52,493 nucleotides of DNA, taken from NCBI RefSeq assembly GCF_000818175.1, contig NZ_JTIY01000002.1, positions 285,824 through 338,316 of the forward strand. Direction: 5' to 3'. The translations under genes and the position numbers were made by a program. Under the pieces are notes generated by a model. The model was not told the origin of the DNA. It saw only the letters and a list, made by a program, of their open reading frames with translations, and did not search any database. Shown piece by piece: positions 23,794 to 32,533 of the stretch. The stretch is from Streptomyces sp. AcH 505. Its GTDB lineage: Bacteria > Actinomycetota > Actinomycetes > Streptomycetales > Streptomycetaceae. Within the stretch, counting starts at the first letter, position 1. Every line of letters begins with the position of its first letter.

Positions 23794-25643
23794 AGCGCGC
23801 CGCGGGAGTGGCGCCGCCTGCGCACCGCCAGGGTCACTCCCGCACCGGCGACCAGCACCGCTCCCGCCGCCGTGCCCAGCAGCGTGGGCGAAGGGGTGCT
23901 GCTGCTCGACGAGAGGTCCGCCATCGCCACGTCGCGCGGCTGCGGGTCGGTGATCGCCGTGGTGACGGGCGCGACGTGCCGGACCGGGCCGACCGAGGCC
24001 ACCGAGCCGTCCTGATTCAGCAGTACCTGCCTGCCGTTGGGGCGGTCGAAGTCGAACATGTTCTCCAGCGATCCCGCCCGGGTGTCGAAGGAGTGGTCCC
24101 CGATCCGCCGGGTGTGCCAGTTGTCCTCCACGAACTTCAGCACGGACGTCTGCTCGGTCCTGGTGTGGTCGATGCTGTTGACCTTCGCGAACGGCGAGAT
24201 CACCAGCAGCGGCTGGCGGGCGCCCGGGCCGCAGCGGTCCTGGTAACCGCCCGCGGCGGGCGGCCCGTTCCGGCAGCCGGGCGCGTCGAGGCTCCGGCCG
24301 CTGCTGTCCTTCGTCGTGTCGTCCGAGCCGTTGCGCGGCGTGGCGTAGACATGGTCGTACCAGCCGTCGGAGTCGTCGTACGCGAGGACGATCGCGGTGT
24401 CCTTCCACTGCGGCGAGCGCTGGATCGCGTTGATCTGCCCGACGAGGAAGTTCTGTTCGTCCACCGGGCCCGAGTACCCCGCGTGCCCGTCCTGGTAGGA
24501 CGCCGCCTTGAGGAAGCTCACGGAGGGCAGTTTGCCCGCCTTGAGCGCCGCGTTGAAGTCGGTGAGGTCGTAGTTGTGGTTGGCCCGGCCGTCGTGGCCG
24601 ATCTCGGCGACGGACTCCGGGGCCAGATGGTGCGGGTTGGCCGTCGAGCGGTAGTACGCGAACGGGTTGTGGTGCGGGCTGTAGTCCACGACCTGGGCGC
24701 CGATCGCGTTGGCGTGCGTGGTGCCGTCGCACGTGGCGAGGGTGTCGCCGCCGTCCCACGGGGTGCTCGGCCGGAAGCCGCCCTGGAACCAGCCCCAGCT
24801 GACGTCCTTCTCGTTCAGCCGGTCACCGATGTTCTTGCCGCGCAGCTCGGCCAGGGACGACTGGCTGGTGTGGTCGTTGCCCGAACAGTCGTCGTACGCC
24901 GGGTCGGGGTCGGTGATCATCGTGCCGACGCCCCGCTCGTCGGGGGAGGCGACCGCGGCCGGATCCGGCTCGTCGGTCTGCTCCGGGTCCTCCGTGGACG
25001 ACGCGGGGTCGGTGGAGACCACCCCGTGCGTCTGGCCCGACACCAGCTCGATCGCGCCGGGCGTGGAGGGGCCGTAGGCCGAACCGAACGAGTTGTCGTT
25101 GAGCGCGTAGTGCTGGGCGTAGTTCCACATGCCGGTGACGGTGTTGCCGTCGTAGTAGTCCATCACCAGACCCGGCTCGCCGAACAGATTGCCCGAGCAC
25201 TTGCCGGAGTCCGTGAACTGGACGAACTTGTCGGCGCCGCCGCCGTTGTACGCGTACTGCTCGGGGCTGTACGCGTGGTTCTGGTCGCAGGTCACTGCCT
25301 GTTCAGGGGTGAGCCGCTTGGGCGCGTACTGGTTCGGGTTCTTCGTCAGCAGCCCCGCCGTGCGCAGGTTGTCGATGTCCCTGGGCGTGCGCGGGGACGC
25401 GGTGAAGCGGGTGCCGTCGGTGTTGGCCGCCTTCGGATACGTCCCGAAGTAGTGGTCGAACGAGATGTTCTCGTCGAAGATGACGACCAGGTGTTTGACG
25501 GGCGTGGCGGTGTGGCTGCCCGGGTGCTGCCCGCCCCGTACCGCGCCGAAGGACGGCGCGGCCCCGCCGAGTACGGTCAGCGCGGCTGCCCCCGCCAGCG
25601 CTCCCCAGCGGCGAGCCGCCGTGCCTCTGCGTGTGCTGCCCAT
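23790..25643 (-). CDS. Secreted phosphoesterase (phospholipase C/acid phosphatase family) with C-terminal anchor
   Basis: A 617-aa protein. ATG 25643 follows GGAAGGCGGAA. The N-terminal signal is MGSTRRGTAARRWGALAG, with Ala-rich core and AxA end, possibly Tat. The phosphoesterase domain starts at VKHLVVIFDENISFDHYFGTYP, where E and N ligate metal in AcpA/PlcC enzymes. It goes on with HNPFAYYRSTANPHH, LPSVSFLKAASYQDGHAGYSGP, AIVLAYDDSDGWYDHVYA and VISPFAKVN. The end has a hydrophobic helix (LLGTAAGAVLVAGAGVTLAV) followed by RRRRH, so the enzyme is held on the membrane facing outward. Likely role: release of phosphate from lipids or other esters. No PHO box was identified in the upstream 236 nt. 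Confidence 0.92.
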   Translation of the reverse strand: MGSTRRGTAARRWGALAGAAALTVLGGAAPSFGAVRGGQHPGSHTATPVKHLVVIFDENISFDHYFGTYPKAANTDGTRFTASPRTPRDIDNLRTAGLLTKNPNQYAPKRLTPEQAVTCDQNHAYSPEQYAYNGGGADKFVQFTDSGKCSGNLFGEPGLVMDYYDGNTVTGMWNYAQHYALNDNSFGSAYGPSTPGAIELVSGQTHGVVSTDPASSTEDPEQTDEPDPAAVASPDERGVGTMITDPDPAYDDCSGNDHTSQSSLAELRGKNIGDRLNEKDVSWGWFQGGFRPSTPWDGGDTLATCDGTTHANAIGAQVVDYSPHHNPFAYYRSTANPHHLAPESVAEIGHDGRANHNYDLTDFNAALKAGKLPSVSFLKAASYQDGHAGYSGPVDEQNFLVGQINAIQRSPQWKDTAIVLAYDDSDGWYDHVYATPRNGSDDTTKDSSGRSLDAPGCRNGPPAAGGYQDRCGPGARQPLLVISPFAKVNSIDHTRTEQTSVLKFVEDNWHTRRIGDHSFDTRAGSLENMFDFDRPNGRQVLLNQDGSVASVGPVRHVAPVTTAITDPQPRDVAMADLSSSSSTPSPTLLGTAAGAVLVAGAGVTLAVRRRRHSRGAL

Positions 25644-25816
25644 ACGGTTCCGCCTTCCGGTCGCCGGCCCAGGAGGGTGCTGGTGCTGCAACACGATGGC
25701 ATGACCATGCACGGTTCGACGCGCCCCACGCGGTCAAGAATTCATTTACTGTTTCCCCGAGCCGGGTTGCGAACTGAGGATCTGTCAGGATCGTCCGCTC
25801 TTGAGCACGCACGCGA

Positions 25817-25854
25817 GAGGGAGGGCAGCGGGCCGGTGCCCGCTGTCCTCCCTC
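25817..25854 (-). terminator. Terminator hairpin after the DUF3618-like gene
   Basis: A 17-bp stem with a single mismatch/wobble (25817-25833 with 25838-25854) and a 4-nt loop. It lies 26 nt beyond the minus-strand stop at 25880. Confidence 0.75.
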
Positions 25855-25879
25855 GTCGAGCCGTTGCTCCGGCCGGCCG

Positions 25880-26335
25880 TCAGCGCCGGGAGCGCCGTAC
25901 CGTCAGCGCGACGATCACCGCGGCCGCCGCTATGTACGGTGCCGGATTGCGCCGGACCGCCTCGGCCAGCTGCGACGCCCGCTCGCTCCACTGGTCGGGA
26001 GCCTTGTCCTGGGCGCGCTGGAGCGTCTGGCTCGCCTTCTCCTGGAGCTGCGCCGTACGGTCCTGGAGCTGGATCTTCGTCTTGGCGGCCTGGTCGTCGA
26101 TCCGCTCCTTGACCTCGGTCGCCTTCTCCTGGGCCTTCTCCTGCACCTCGGCGGCCTTCTCCTGCGCCCGCTCCTTCGTCTCCTGGGCGCGCGCCTTCAC
26201 GTCGTTCTTGACCGCCTCGGCCTTGGCCGCGACGCCCTCCGCGGTTCTGCCCAGCTCGTCGCGGGTACGTTCGGCCTGTTCCCGCAACTCCTCGGCGGTG
26301 GGCTCGCCGTCGTTCGTGCTCCGCTCGTCCGTCAT
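25880..26335 (-). CDS. DUF3618-like coiled-coil protein with C-terminal membrane helix
   Basis: A 151-aa protein. ATG 26335 is chosen for AGGAGAGG 8 nt upstream. The N-terminus TAEELREQAERTRDELGRTAEGVAAKAEAV is the DUF3618 signature. A long Lys/Glu/Gln coiled coil follows with near-heptad repeats (QETKERAQEKAAEVQEKAQEK), then NPAPYIAAAAVIVALTVRRSRR, a single helix with positive end. These proteins are usually near the membrane and linked to stress or osmotic response in Actinobacteria; the exact function is unknown. It is monocistronic between a phosphoesterase and a glycoside hydrolase. Confidence 0.82.
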   Translation of the reverse strand: MTDERSTNDGEPTAEELREQAERTRDELGRTAEGVAAKAEAVKNDVKARAQETKERAQEKAAEVQEKAQEKATEVKERIDDQAAKTKIQLQDRTAQLQEKASQTLQRAQDKAPDQWSERASQLAEAVRRNPAPYIAAAAVIVALTVRRSRR

Positions 26336-26462
26336 CGGTATGACCTCTCCTGGGTGCGGCCGGCGCATGGTCGTGCCGGTACCTGGTGCGCTGTGCCTGC
26401 CTTGCCCCCCGGGTAACCCGAATCGGCGGCACCAATCAGCGCCGGCCGCACCTGCCGCGCGC

Positions 26463-28160
26463 TCAGTCGGCGTAGACGCTCAGCGAGGAGAGCTGTCCGG
26501 CCGGCCAACCGGTGTTGGCGGTGAACTGGAGCCGCACATAACGGGTGGTGACGGCGGCGGGCAGGGTGATCGTGGCGGTGTTCCCCGAGGCCGGGTTGAA
26601 CGTACGGCCCGCCGCGCCCGACAGCGTGGTGAATGTGGTGCCGTTGGTGGAGCCGAGCACGGCCACGGTCTGGGTGCGGGTCGCCCACGCCTGGTCCGGC
26701 GGCAGCGCGAGCACCAGCCGCTTGACGGTGTACGCGCTGCCGAGGTCGACCTGGAGCCACTGCGGGAACGCGTTGTTGGCGCTCTCCCAGTAGGTGCCCG
26801 CGTTGCCGTCCACGGCGTTGCCCGGCCCGTACGACTGCGTGGTGCTGCTGGCTGTCGCCGGGCGGCGCAGGGCCAGGTCGCCGGTCGGCTGCGTCGGTCC
26901 GCCGCCGCCCGGCAGCGGTACGGTCGGGCGCACCGCGGTGAGGGCGATCTGTCCCTTGAGCATGCGGCCGCCGTCGTTGGTCAGCCGCAGGTAGTAGTCG
27001 GACGAGCAGCGGGTGCCGTCCTCGTCGAGCGCCCAGATCCCGGACCCGGTCGGCACGTCGGCGGCCGTCTCGGCGGTCTTGGCGATCTGGTTGCCCTCGT
27101 TGTACTCGTCGAACATCGAGATGTAGAAGCCCTGCACACCGATCCGGACCAGGTTGTAGAACTGACGCCACATCAACTCGCCGTGGGCGCGCGCCCTGCC
27201 CTGCAGATCGCCGGGGATGACACAGGGCTGGTAGTCGATCCCGTGCGCGTCGCAGTCGAGTTGGTCGGGGCCGTTGTTGTCGCGGTAGAACTGGTCCGCC
27301 TGGTCGACGTTGCTGATCCGGCCCACCATCCAGGGCGAGATCATGTTGAACGCGTGGTAGACGTCGGAGAAGCCGGGACGTGAGTCCTCGGTGCCGGTGC
27401 GCCAGTGGGTGGGCACCCCGCCGATGACGTAACAGCCCTGGCTCTTGAACCAGTTGACGACGTCCAGGCACGGCGCCGGCTCGAAGGGCCGGCCGGGGTC
27501 GCTGAAGCCGAAGCCCCAGATGCACACCACCGGCTTGCCGTTCTGCTTGGCGTACGCGCCCGACGCGGTGTGCGCCTTCATCTTCGACGTCCAGTCGTCC
27601 TTGATCTGCGACTGCATCGCGGTCCAGTCGGTGACGTCGTACATGATGTAGAACTTGCGGCCGTGCGCCTCGGCCGACTGGCGCACCTTCTGCGCCATCG
27701 CGTCCCGGGTGGGGCCTTCGGCGCCGAAGGGGTTGAACCGCTGGAGGGCCGCGGTGTCACAGCCGTTCTCCTGCATCCAGCGGAAGTGCGTGTCCACCGT
27801 CTGCTGGTCCCACGACGAGAACAGCGTGGCCGGAGCGCCGCTGCCGAGGTTCCCGTACGCCGTGGCGTACGACTTCTCGTACTCCTTCATCTCCGGCCAG
27901 GAGGCGATGGTGGTGTTCGAAGGCGACGGCGGCTGACCGGCGTTGGCGCTCCAGTGCCACCAGCTGTTGATGGGCGCTCCGTCGCCCTTGCAGGCGAACC
28001 AGCCCTGGTAGCCCACGGTCACCTTGCCGACCACATCGCCGGGCGGCGAAGCGGCGGCGAGGGTGGGCGCCGCCGTCGCCGTGGTGGCGGCCGACCACCC
28101 GCCGACGGTGGCGGTGCCGGCGAGCGCGGACAGGATGACGGACCGTCTGGAAATACTCAC
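26463..28160 (-). CDS. Secreted GH71/GH99-like glycoside hydrolase with F5/8-type CBM
   Basis: A 565-aa exported enzyme. Tat signal SRRSVILSALAGTATVGG. The catalytic TIM barrel runs from about residues 45 to 420: GYQGWFACKGDGAPINSWWHW, FSSWDQQTVDTHFRWMQENG, KFYIMYDVTDW, PVVCIWGFGF and FYISMFDEYNEGNQI. The acidic residues in the last and in MYDVTDW are catalytic candidates. The layout matches GH71/GH99-like proteins, often annotated as xylosidase/arabinosidase. Residues 430-565 are a discoidin (F5/8 C, CBM32-like) domain: ATASSTTQSYGPGNAVDGN, YWESANNAFPQWLQVDLG, RYVRLQF. Likely acts on fungal or microbial polysaccharide outside the cell; linkage specificity is unknown. Confidence 0.88.
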   Translation of the reverse strand: MSISRRSVILSALAGTATVGGWSAATTATAAPTLAAASPPGDVVGKVTVGYQGWFACKGDGAPINSWWHWSANAGQPPSPSNTTIASWPEMKEYEKSYATAYGNLGSGAPATLFSSWDQQTVDTHFRWMQENGCDTAALQRFNPFGAEGPTRDAMAQKVRQSAEAHGRKFYIMYDVTDWTAMQSQIKDDWTSKMKAHTASGAYAKQNGKPVVCIWGFGFSDPGRPFEPAPCLDVVNWFKSQGCYVIGGVPTHWRTGTEDSRPGFSDVYHAFNMISPWMVGRISNVDQADQFYRDNNGPDQLDCDAHGIDYQPCVIPGDLQGRARAHGELMWRQFYNLVRIGVQGFYISMFDEYNEGNQIAKTAETAADVPTGSGIWALDEDGTRCSSDYYLRLTNDGGRMLKGQIALTAVRPTVPLPGGGGPTQPTGDLALRRPATASSTTQSYGPGNAVDGNAGTYWESANNAFPQWLQVDLGSAYTVKRLVLALPPDQAWATRTQTVAVLGSTNGTTFTTLSGAAGRTFNPASGNTATITLPAAVTTRYVRLQFTANTGWPAGQLSSLSVYAD

Positions 28161-28213
28161 GGATCCCTCGCAATCGGCTCAGGGCCCACACCGGACGGGG
28201 GCCATCCGAAGAC

Positions 28214-28242
28214 AAGGTATGGACATGACAACGCATGGACAA
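28214..28242 (-). promoter_or_regulatory. Candidate promoter of the GH71/99-like gene
   Basis: On the minus strand -35 TTGTCC (28242-28237), 17-nt spacer, -10 TACCTT (28219-28214), about 50 nt before the start codon. The match is fair but untested. Confidence 0.35.
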
Positions 28243-28378
28243 GATGACTGCACGCAATTTCTTGACGTGTCCAGGAAAAAATCTATGCCAACACCGCCAT
28301 CACGGCGGCCGGATGGCAATCATTAGGCGTTGATCATGGTGAACACGCACCTTTGTCAACACGTAATCGCCCAGACCC

Positions 28379-28406
28379 TTGTTTGTGGCTGGATTCCGCC
28401 TACGCT
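28379..28406 (+). promoter_or_regulatory. Candidate promoter of the MHYT gene
   Basis: -35 TTGTTT (28379-28384), 16-nt spacer, -10 TACGCT (28401-28406), about 55 nt before the start codon at 28463. Confidence 0.35.
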
Positions 28407-28462
28407 CACGTCGGGCTGTCGTATCTCAGACGAGCGACACCGGTTGAAGGGCGTGCACCGCT

Positions 28463-29326
28463 ATGCAGGGCACAGTGGATGGATTCACCTACGGCGCTGT
28501 CACCCCCGTGGTGGCCTTTCTCATGGCATGTCTCGGCTCGGCCCTCGGGCTGCGCTGCACCACCCGCTCGCTACGGCACGAGCGTTCCTGGAAACCCGGC
28601 TGGCTGGCGCTCGGTGCGCTCTCCATCGGCTCCGGCATCTGGACGATGCACTTCATAGCGATGATCGGATTCAGCGTCGAGGAGGCGCCTATCAGCTACG
28701 ACAAACTCACCACCGTGGCCAGCCTGGCCGTGGCGATCGTGATGGTCGGCATCGGCGTCTTCATCGTGGGCTACCGCGGTGCCACGACGGCGGCGCTGCT
28801 CTCCGCCGGTGTCATCACCGGACTCGGTGTCGCGGCCATGCACTACCTCGGAATGGCCGGAATGGAGCTCCAGGGGCACCTGGAGTACAACGTCACGACC
28901 GTCACCCTCTCCATCGTGATCGCCGTCGTCGCCGCGACCGCCGCACTCTGGGCGGCCGTATCGGTCCACGGTTTTCTGGCCAGCCTGGGCGCGAGTCTGG
29001 TCATGGGCATCGCCGTGACCGGGATGCACTACGTCGGCATGCTGGCGATCAGCGTGCATCTGCAGGAGGACGCCGGCACGGTGTCCGGCTCCTCACCCAC
29101 CTCGCTGCTCTTCCCGATGCTGCTCGGCCCGGCCGTCTTCCTCGTACTCTCCGGTGTCGTGGTGATGTTCGACCCGCTGCTGGTCCTGGGCGAAGGCGAC
29201 TGGAACCAGCCCGCCACCGCCGGGGGTGCGCCGGCCGGCGCTACGACGGCCGGTGCGCGGATCCCCGCGCAGCCCGGCCGTCAGCACGACATCAGTCCTT
29301 CAGAGCCCCGGAATTGGCCCCACTGA
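28463..29326 (+). CDS. MHYT-domain membrane sensor protein
   Basis: A 287-aa integral membrane protein with about seven helices. It carries the three MHYT motifs that define the family: WTMHFIAM (near residue 61), AAMHYLGMAGM (near 125) and TGMHYVGMLAI (near 192). Met and His of these motifs lie at the outer membrane face and are thought to bind a metal, possibly copper, to sense a diatomic gas. No GGDEF/EAL or kinase domain follows, so it is the stand-alone actinobacterial form, with a disordered tail after residue 245. The ribosome site is weak. Its last 35 nt overlap the 3' end of the convergent permease gene. Confidence 0.9.
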   Translation: MQGTVDGFTYGAVTPVVAFLMACLGSALGLRCTTRSLRHERSWKPGWLALGALSIGSGIWTMHFIAMIGFSVEEAPISYDKLTTVASLAVAIVMVGIGVFIVGYRGATTAALLSAGVITGLGVAAMHYLGMAGMELQGHLEYNVTTVTLSIVIAVVAATAALWAAVSVHGFLASLGASLVMGIAVTGMHYVGMLAISVHLQEDAGTVSGSSPTSLLFPMLLGPAVFLVLSGVVVMFDPLLVLGEGDWNQPATAGGAPAGATTAGARIPAQPGRQHDISPSEPRNWPH

Positions 29327-30170
29327 CGAAGTAGCGCTGGAAGCAGAAGAACAGCGCTGCCACCGGCAGGGTGGAGAGCAGGGCGGCAGCCAGTTTCAGC
29401 GGATACTGGGTGCCGCCGCCGAGGCCGCCGGAGACGAAGCGCGCGAGACCCGTGGTCAGCGTCTCGTACTGCCCCGACTGGGTGGCGATGAGGAAGTGCG
29501 TGAACTCGTTCCACGACCCCTGGAACGACAGGATGGTCAGCGTGATCAACGCGGGCCTCGCCATGGGCAGGACGACGGACCAGAAGATCCGTACCACCCC
29601 GGCCCCGTCCATCCGCGCGGCCTCCTCGACCTCCGGCGGCACCGACTCGAAGAACTGCTTCATGATGAAGATGCCGGTGGCGTCCACCAGCAGCGGCACG
29701 ATCATGCCGGTGTAGGTGTCGAACAGTCCGAAGATGTTCAGCACCAGGAACTTCGGGATCAGCAGCGCCACTCCCGGCACCGCCATCACGGCGATGACGA
29801 AGACGAACAGCACCTTGCGGCCCCGGAAGCGCAGCCGCGCCAGCGCGTACCCGGCCATCGAGTCGAACAGCACCCGGCCCGCCGTCACCAGGACGGCCAC
29901 CAGTGCCGAGTTGGAGAGCCAGCGCAGGAACGGCACACCGTCCGCCGCGCCGCCGAGGCCGAACAGCCGCTGGTAGGCCGCCGTGGTGGGTGTGGTGGGC
30001 AGCAGCGAGAGCGGATGCGCCGCCGCGTCCGGATCGGTCTTGAAACCGGTCACCAACTGGAGCGCGAACGGCAGCAGATACAGCAGCGCCACCCCCACCA
30101 CCAGGGCGTAGCCCACCACCCGCAGCGGAATCGGGAACCGGTTGAGCACCGGCCGGCCCTGTGAACTCAT
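29292..30170 (-). CDS. Sugar ABC transporter permease (MalG type)
   Basis: A 292-aa inner-membrane permease with six helices. It carries the EAA loop, VPPEVEEAARMDGAGVVRIFWSVVLPMARP, which contacts the ATPase. The C-terminal FQRYFVSGANSGALKD is typical of MalG/CUT1 permeases (ending in GA.K). ATG overlaps the stop of the MalF-type gene (ATGA). Last gene of the lacI-binding protein-permease-permease set. Confidence 0.93.
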   Translation of the reverse strand: MSSQGRPVLNRFPIPLRVVGYALVVGVALLYLLPFALQLVTGFKTDPDAAAHPLSLLPTTPTTAAYQRLFGLGGAADGVPFLRWLSNSALVAVLVTAGRVLFDSMAGYALARLRFRGRKVLFVFVIAVMAVPGVALLIPKFLVLNIFGLFDTYTGMIVPLLVDATGIFIMKQFFESVPPEVEEAARMDGAGVVRIFWSVVLPMARPALITLTILSFQGSWNEFTHFLIATQSGQYETLTTGLARFVSGGLGGGTQYPLKLAAALLSTLPVAALFFCFQRYFVSGANSGALKD

Positions 30171-31237
30171 CGTGTCCTCCCGGTACGTGCGCCGCGCTCC
30201 CGCAGTACCCAGCGCTGGAGTCCGGTCAGGACGAGGATCAGGACGAGCAGCACGAACGCGATGGCCGCCCCCTGACCGAAGTCCGAGTTGTCGAAGCCCG
30301 ACGAGTACGACAGGAACGCCGGCGTCAGCGTGGTGTTGCCCGGCGCCCCCTGACCCATCACGTACACCTGGTCGAAGACCTGCCAGGTCGAGATGAGCCC
30401 GAGCGTCAGCACCAGGAACAGCACGGGACGCAGCGCGGGGAGTGTCACGTACCGCAGCAACTGGCGGCGGTTGACGCCCTCGATGGCCGCCGCCTCCTCC
30501 AGTTCACGCGGGACGTCCTGGAGCGCCGCGAGGAAGATCAGCATGAAGGTGCCGGACGTGGTCCACACCGACAGCAGGATGATCGTGCACATCGCGACCG
30601 AGGGCCCGGACAGCCACTCGAACCAGGAGAGACCCATGAACGAGTGGGACGCCAGCGCCCCCGACGGGCGCTCGGGATCGACGATGCCCACCGAACCCAG
30701 GATCAGCGACAGCACACCACGCGGGTCGGAGAACCAGTTGGGCCCCTTCACCCCCACCCACGACAGCATCTTGTTGACCGACCCACTGCCCTGGAACATG
30801 AAGAGGAAGACAGTGGCGACGGCGATCGAACTCGTCACCGAGGGAAAGAAGAACGTCGTCCGCAGCGCGCCGCGCCCACGCAGCATCCGCTGGTTGACGA
30901 TGATCGCGAGCCCCAGCGCCAGCACCGTCTGCAACGGCACCGTGAGCAGCACGTAGTAGGCGTTGTTGCGCAGCGCCGTGGCGAACAGGGTGCGGTCGAG
31001 GCCGTCCTGGACGAACAGGGTCCGGTAGTTGTCCAGACCCACGAAGTCGGCGCTGCCGGTGAACGGGTTGGACTGACCGTCCCAGCGCAGCAGGCTCACC
31101 CACAGCGCCATCAGGATGGGCAGCACGAGGAACAGACCGAGGACGACCACCATGGGGCTGACGAACAGCCAGCCCCACGGTCCGTCCCGGCGCACCGAGC
31201 GGGCCCTGCCCGCCGAGCGGATCGAACGTAGCGGCAT
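30167..31237 (-). CDS. Sugar ABC transporter permease (MalF type)
   Basis: A 356-aa membrane protein with an Arg-rich N-terminus, six main helices and the EAA loop LQDVPRELEEAAAIEGVNRRQLLRYVTLPALRP. The loop between helices 3 and 4 is longer than usual (roughly residues 155-200, NKMLSWVGVKGPNWFSDPRGV). Starts 6 nt after the binding-protein gene and overlaps the MalG-type gene by 4 nt. No ATPase gene is present; in Streptomyces the shared ATPase MsiK commonly energises such CUT1 importers. Confidence 0.93.
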   Translation of the reverse strand: MPLRSIRSAGRARSVRRDGPWGWLFVSPMVVVLGLFLVLPILMALWVSLLRWDGQSNPFTGSADFVGLDNYRTLFVQDGLDRTLFATALRNNAYYVLLTVPLQTVLALGLAIIVNQRMLRGRGALRTTFFFPSVTSSIAVATVFLFMFQGSGSVNKMLSWVGVKGPNWFSDPRGVLSLILGSVGIVDPERPSGALASHSFMGLSWFEWLSGPSVAMCTIILLSVWTTSGTFMLIFLAALQDVPRELEEAAAIEGVNRRQLLRYVTLPALRPVLFLVLTLGLISTWQVFDQVYVMGQGAPGNTTLTPAFLSYSSGFDNSDFGQGAAIAFVLLVLILVLTGLQRWVLRERGARTGRTR

Positions 31238-31243
31238 CCGGGC

Positions 31244-32488
31244 TCAGTTGCCCTTCGCTATCGCCGCTTCGCCGTTGCGCTGCAGATCACCGAGGATCTT
31301 CTTCGGGTCCGTCGTGCGCAGCGACTGCAGTTCGGTGTTGAACTGGCTCAGCACCTTGTCGAAGCCGGCGATCGTCACCGGGCCCTGTGCGTAGGCGCTG
31401 CCGTCCACCCACGCCTTGGCGGCCGGGTACTGCTGGGCGTACGTCTTCAGCGCGCTCGTACGCGACGGCATCACACCGAACGCCTTGGCGAAGGTGAGCT
31501 GCTGGTCGCCCGAGCTCAGGTACTTGACCAGGTCGACGCTTGCCGAGCGGTGCGCGCTGTCGGCCGCGACGCCCCAGCAGTTGCTGAACGCCAGGGTGCC
31601 CTTGCCCTTCGGGCCCGCGGGCAGCGGCAGCACCTTGTACTTCACGTCGGGGTAGTCGAGCTTCATCCCGCCGTCCAGCCAGTTGCCCTCGACGGTCATC
31701 GCCGCCTTGCCCTTGCCGAGCGCCTCGCCGCCCCAGCTGGTGTCGACGTCCTTGGCGTACTTCATCGAGCCGGACTTGAGCAGCGACTGGACGTAACCGA
31801 GCCCCTCGGCGTTCTCCGGGGTGTCGGCCGTCATCTTCGTCTGGCCCGAGTCGGTGACCCAGCCGCCCGCCTGCTTCAGGAAGACCCCGAGCCGCTGGTA
31901 CTCGTCGCTGGTGACCAGGCCGGTGACGCCCTTGCCGGTGAGCTTGTCCGCGACCGTCCGCAGCTGCTCCCACGTGGTCGGGTAGTCCTTCTCCGTCAGC
32001 CCGGCCTTCGCCCACAGGTCGGTGTTGACGACCAGGCCCAGCGTCGAGGTGTCCTTGGGCAGACAGACCAGCTTGCCGTCGTAGCTGAAGGAGTCACGCA
32101 GCTGCGGCGAGAAGTCGTCGGCGTCCGGTATCTGCGCGCCGTACGGGTAGAGCGAGCCGCCCTTGGCGTAGTTGGCGAACTGGTCGGAGTTGACGTAGAA
32201 GACGTCCGGCGGCTTGTTGCCCGCGAACGCCTGCCCCAGCTGCTGGTTCATGTCCTTGGCGGCCTCGACCGTGACCGTGTTGCCGGACTTCTTCGCGTAG
32301 GCGGCGGCTGCCGCCTTGACCGCCGCGGTCTCGGCGTCGCCCGAGGTGGCGATCAGCACCGACAGGTGCTGCGGACCGCTCTTCTCCTGGGACGGCTCCT
32401 TCCCACTGTCGAAGCCGGACGAGCAGCCGGTGGCTGCCAGCAGCGCCGCGCATGCGACGAAGGCGGCGGCAGCCGTGCGGGTGACCAT
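31244..32488 (-). CDS. Sugar-binding lipoprotein of the ABC importer
   Basis: A 414-aa extracellular solute-binding protein (family 1, CUT1). Signal peptide with lipobox LAATGCSS, so Cys22 would be lipidated. Mature part shows VLIATSGDAETAAVKAAAAAYAKKSG, NKPPDVFYVNSDQFANYAKGGSLYPY, WGGEALGKGKAAMTVEGNWL and LPLPAGPKGKGTLAFSNCWGVAADS, the usual fold landmarks. It captures an oligosaccharide for the two permeases. The linked debranching-like glucosidase suggests an alpha-glucoside or similar glycan, but the ligand is inferred. Confidence 0.93.
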   Translation of the reverse strand: MVTRTAAAAFVACAALLAATGCSSGFDSGKEPSQEKSGPQHLSVLIATSGDAETAAVKAAAAAYAKKSGNTVTVEAAKDMNQQLGQAFAGNKPPDVFYVNSDQFANYAKGGSLYPYGAQIPDADDFSPQLRDSFSYDGKLVCLPKDTSTLGLVVNTDLWAKAGLTEKDYPTTWEQLRTVADKLTGKGVTGLVTSDEYQRLGVFLKQAGGWVTDSGQTKMTADTPENAEGLGYVQSLLKSGSMKYAKDVDTSWGGEALGKGKAAMTVEGNWLDGGMKLDYPDVKYKVLPLPAGPKGKGTLAFSNCWGVAADSAHRSASVDLVKYLSSGDQQLTFAKAFGVMPSRTSALKTYAQQYPAAKAWVDGSAYAQGPVTIAGFDKVLSQFNTELQSLRTTDPKKILGDLQRNGEAAIAKGN

Positions 32489-32533
32489 GAATTCCTCCAG
32501 TAAAGACGTGCGTACGGACTCGGTCGGACGGAC

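Larger units (their letters stand above)
28161..28462. other. Divergent intergenic region (302 nt)
   Basis: No coding frame is convincing. It is unusually AT-rich in the middle (28250-28390). It holds one candidate promoter on each strand and a direct repeat ATGGACA (28219-28225 and 28235-28241, 16 nt apart) overlapping the minus-strand promoter. Confidence 0.6.

Noticed and set aside
23808..27383. 1191-aa open frame on the plus strand
   Set aside because: It runs across three convincing minus-strand genes and their terminator; composition (Arg/Val/Gly/His) shows an antisense shadow.
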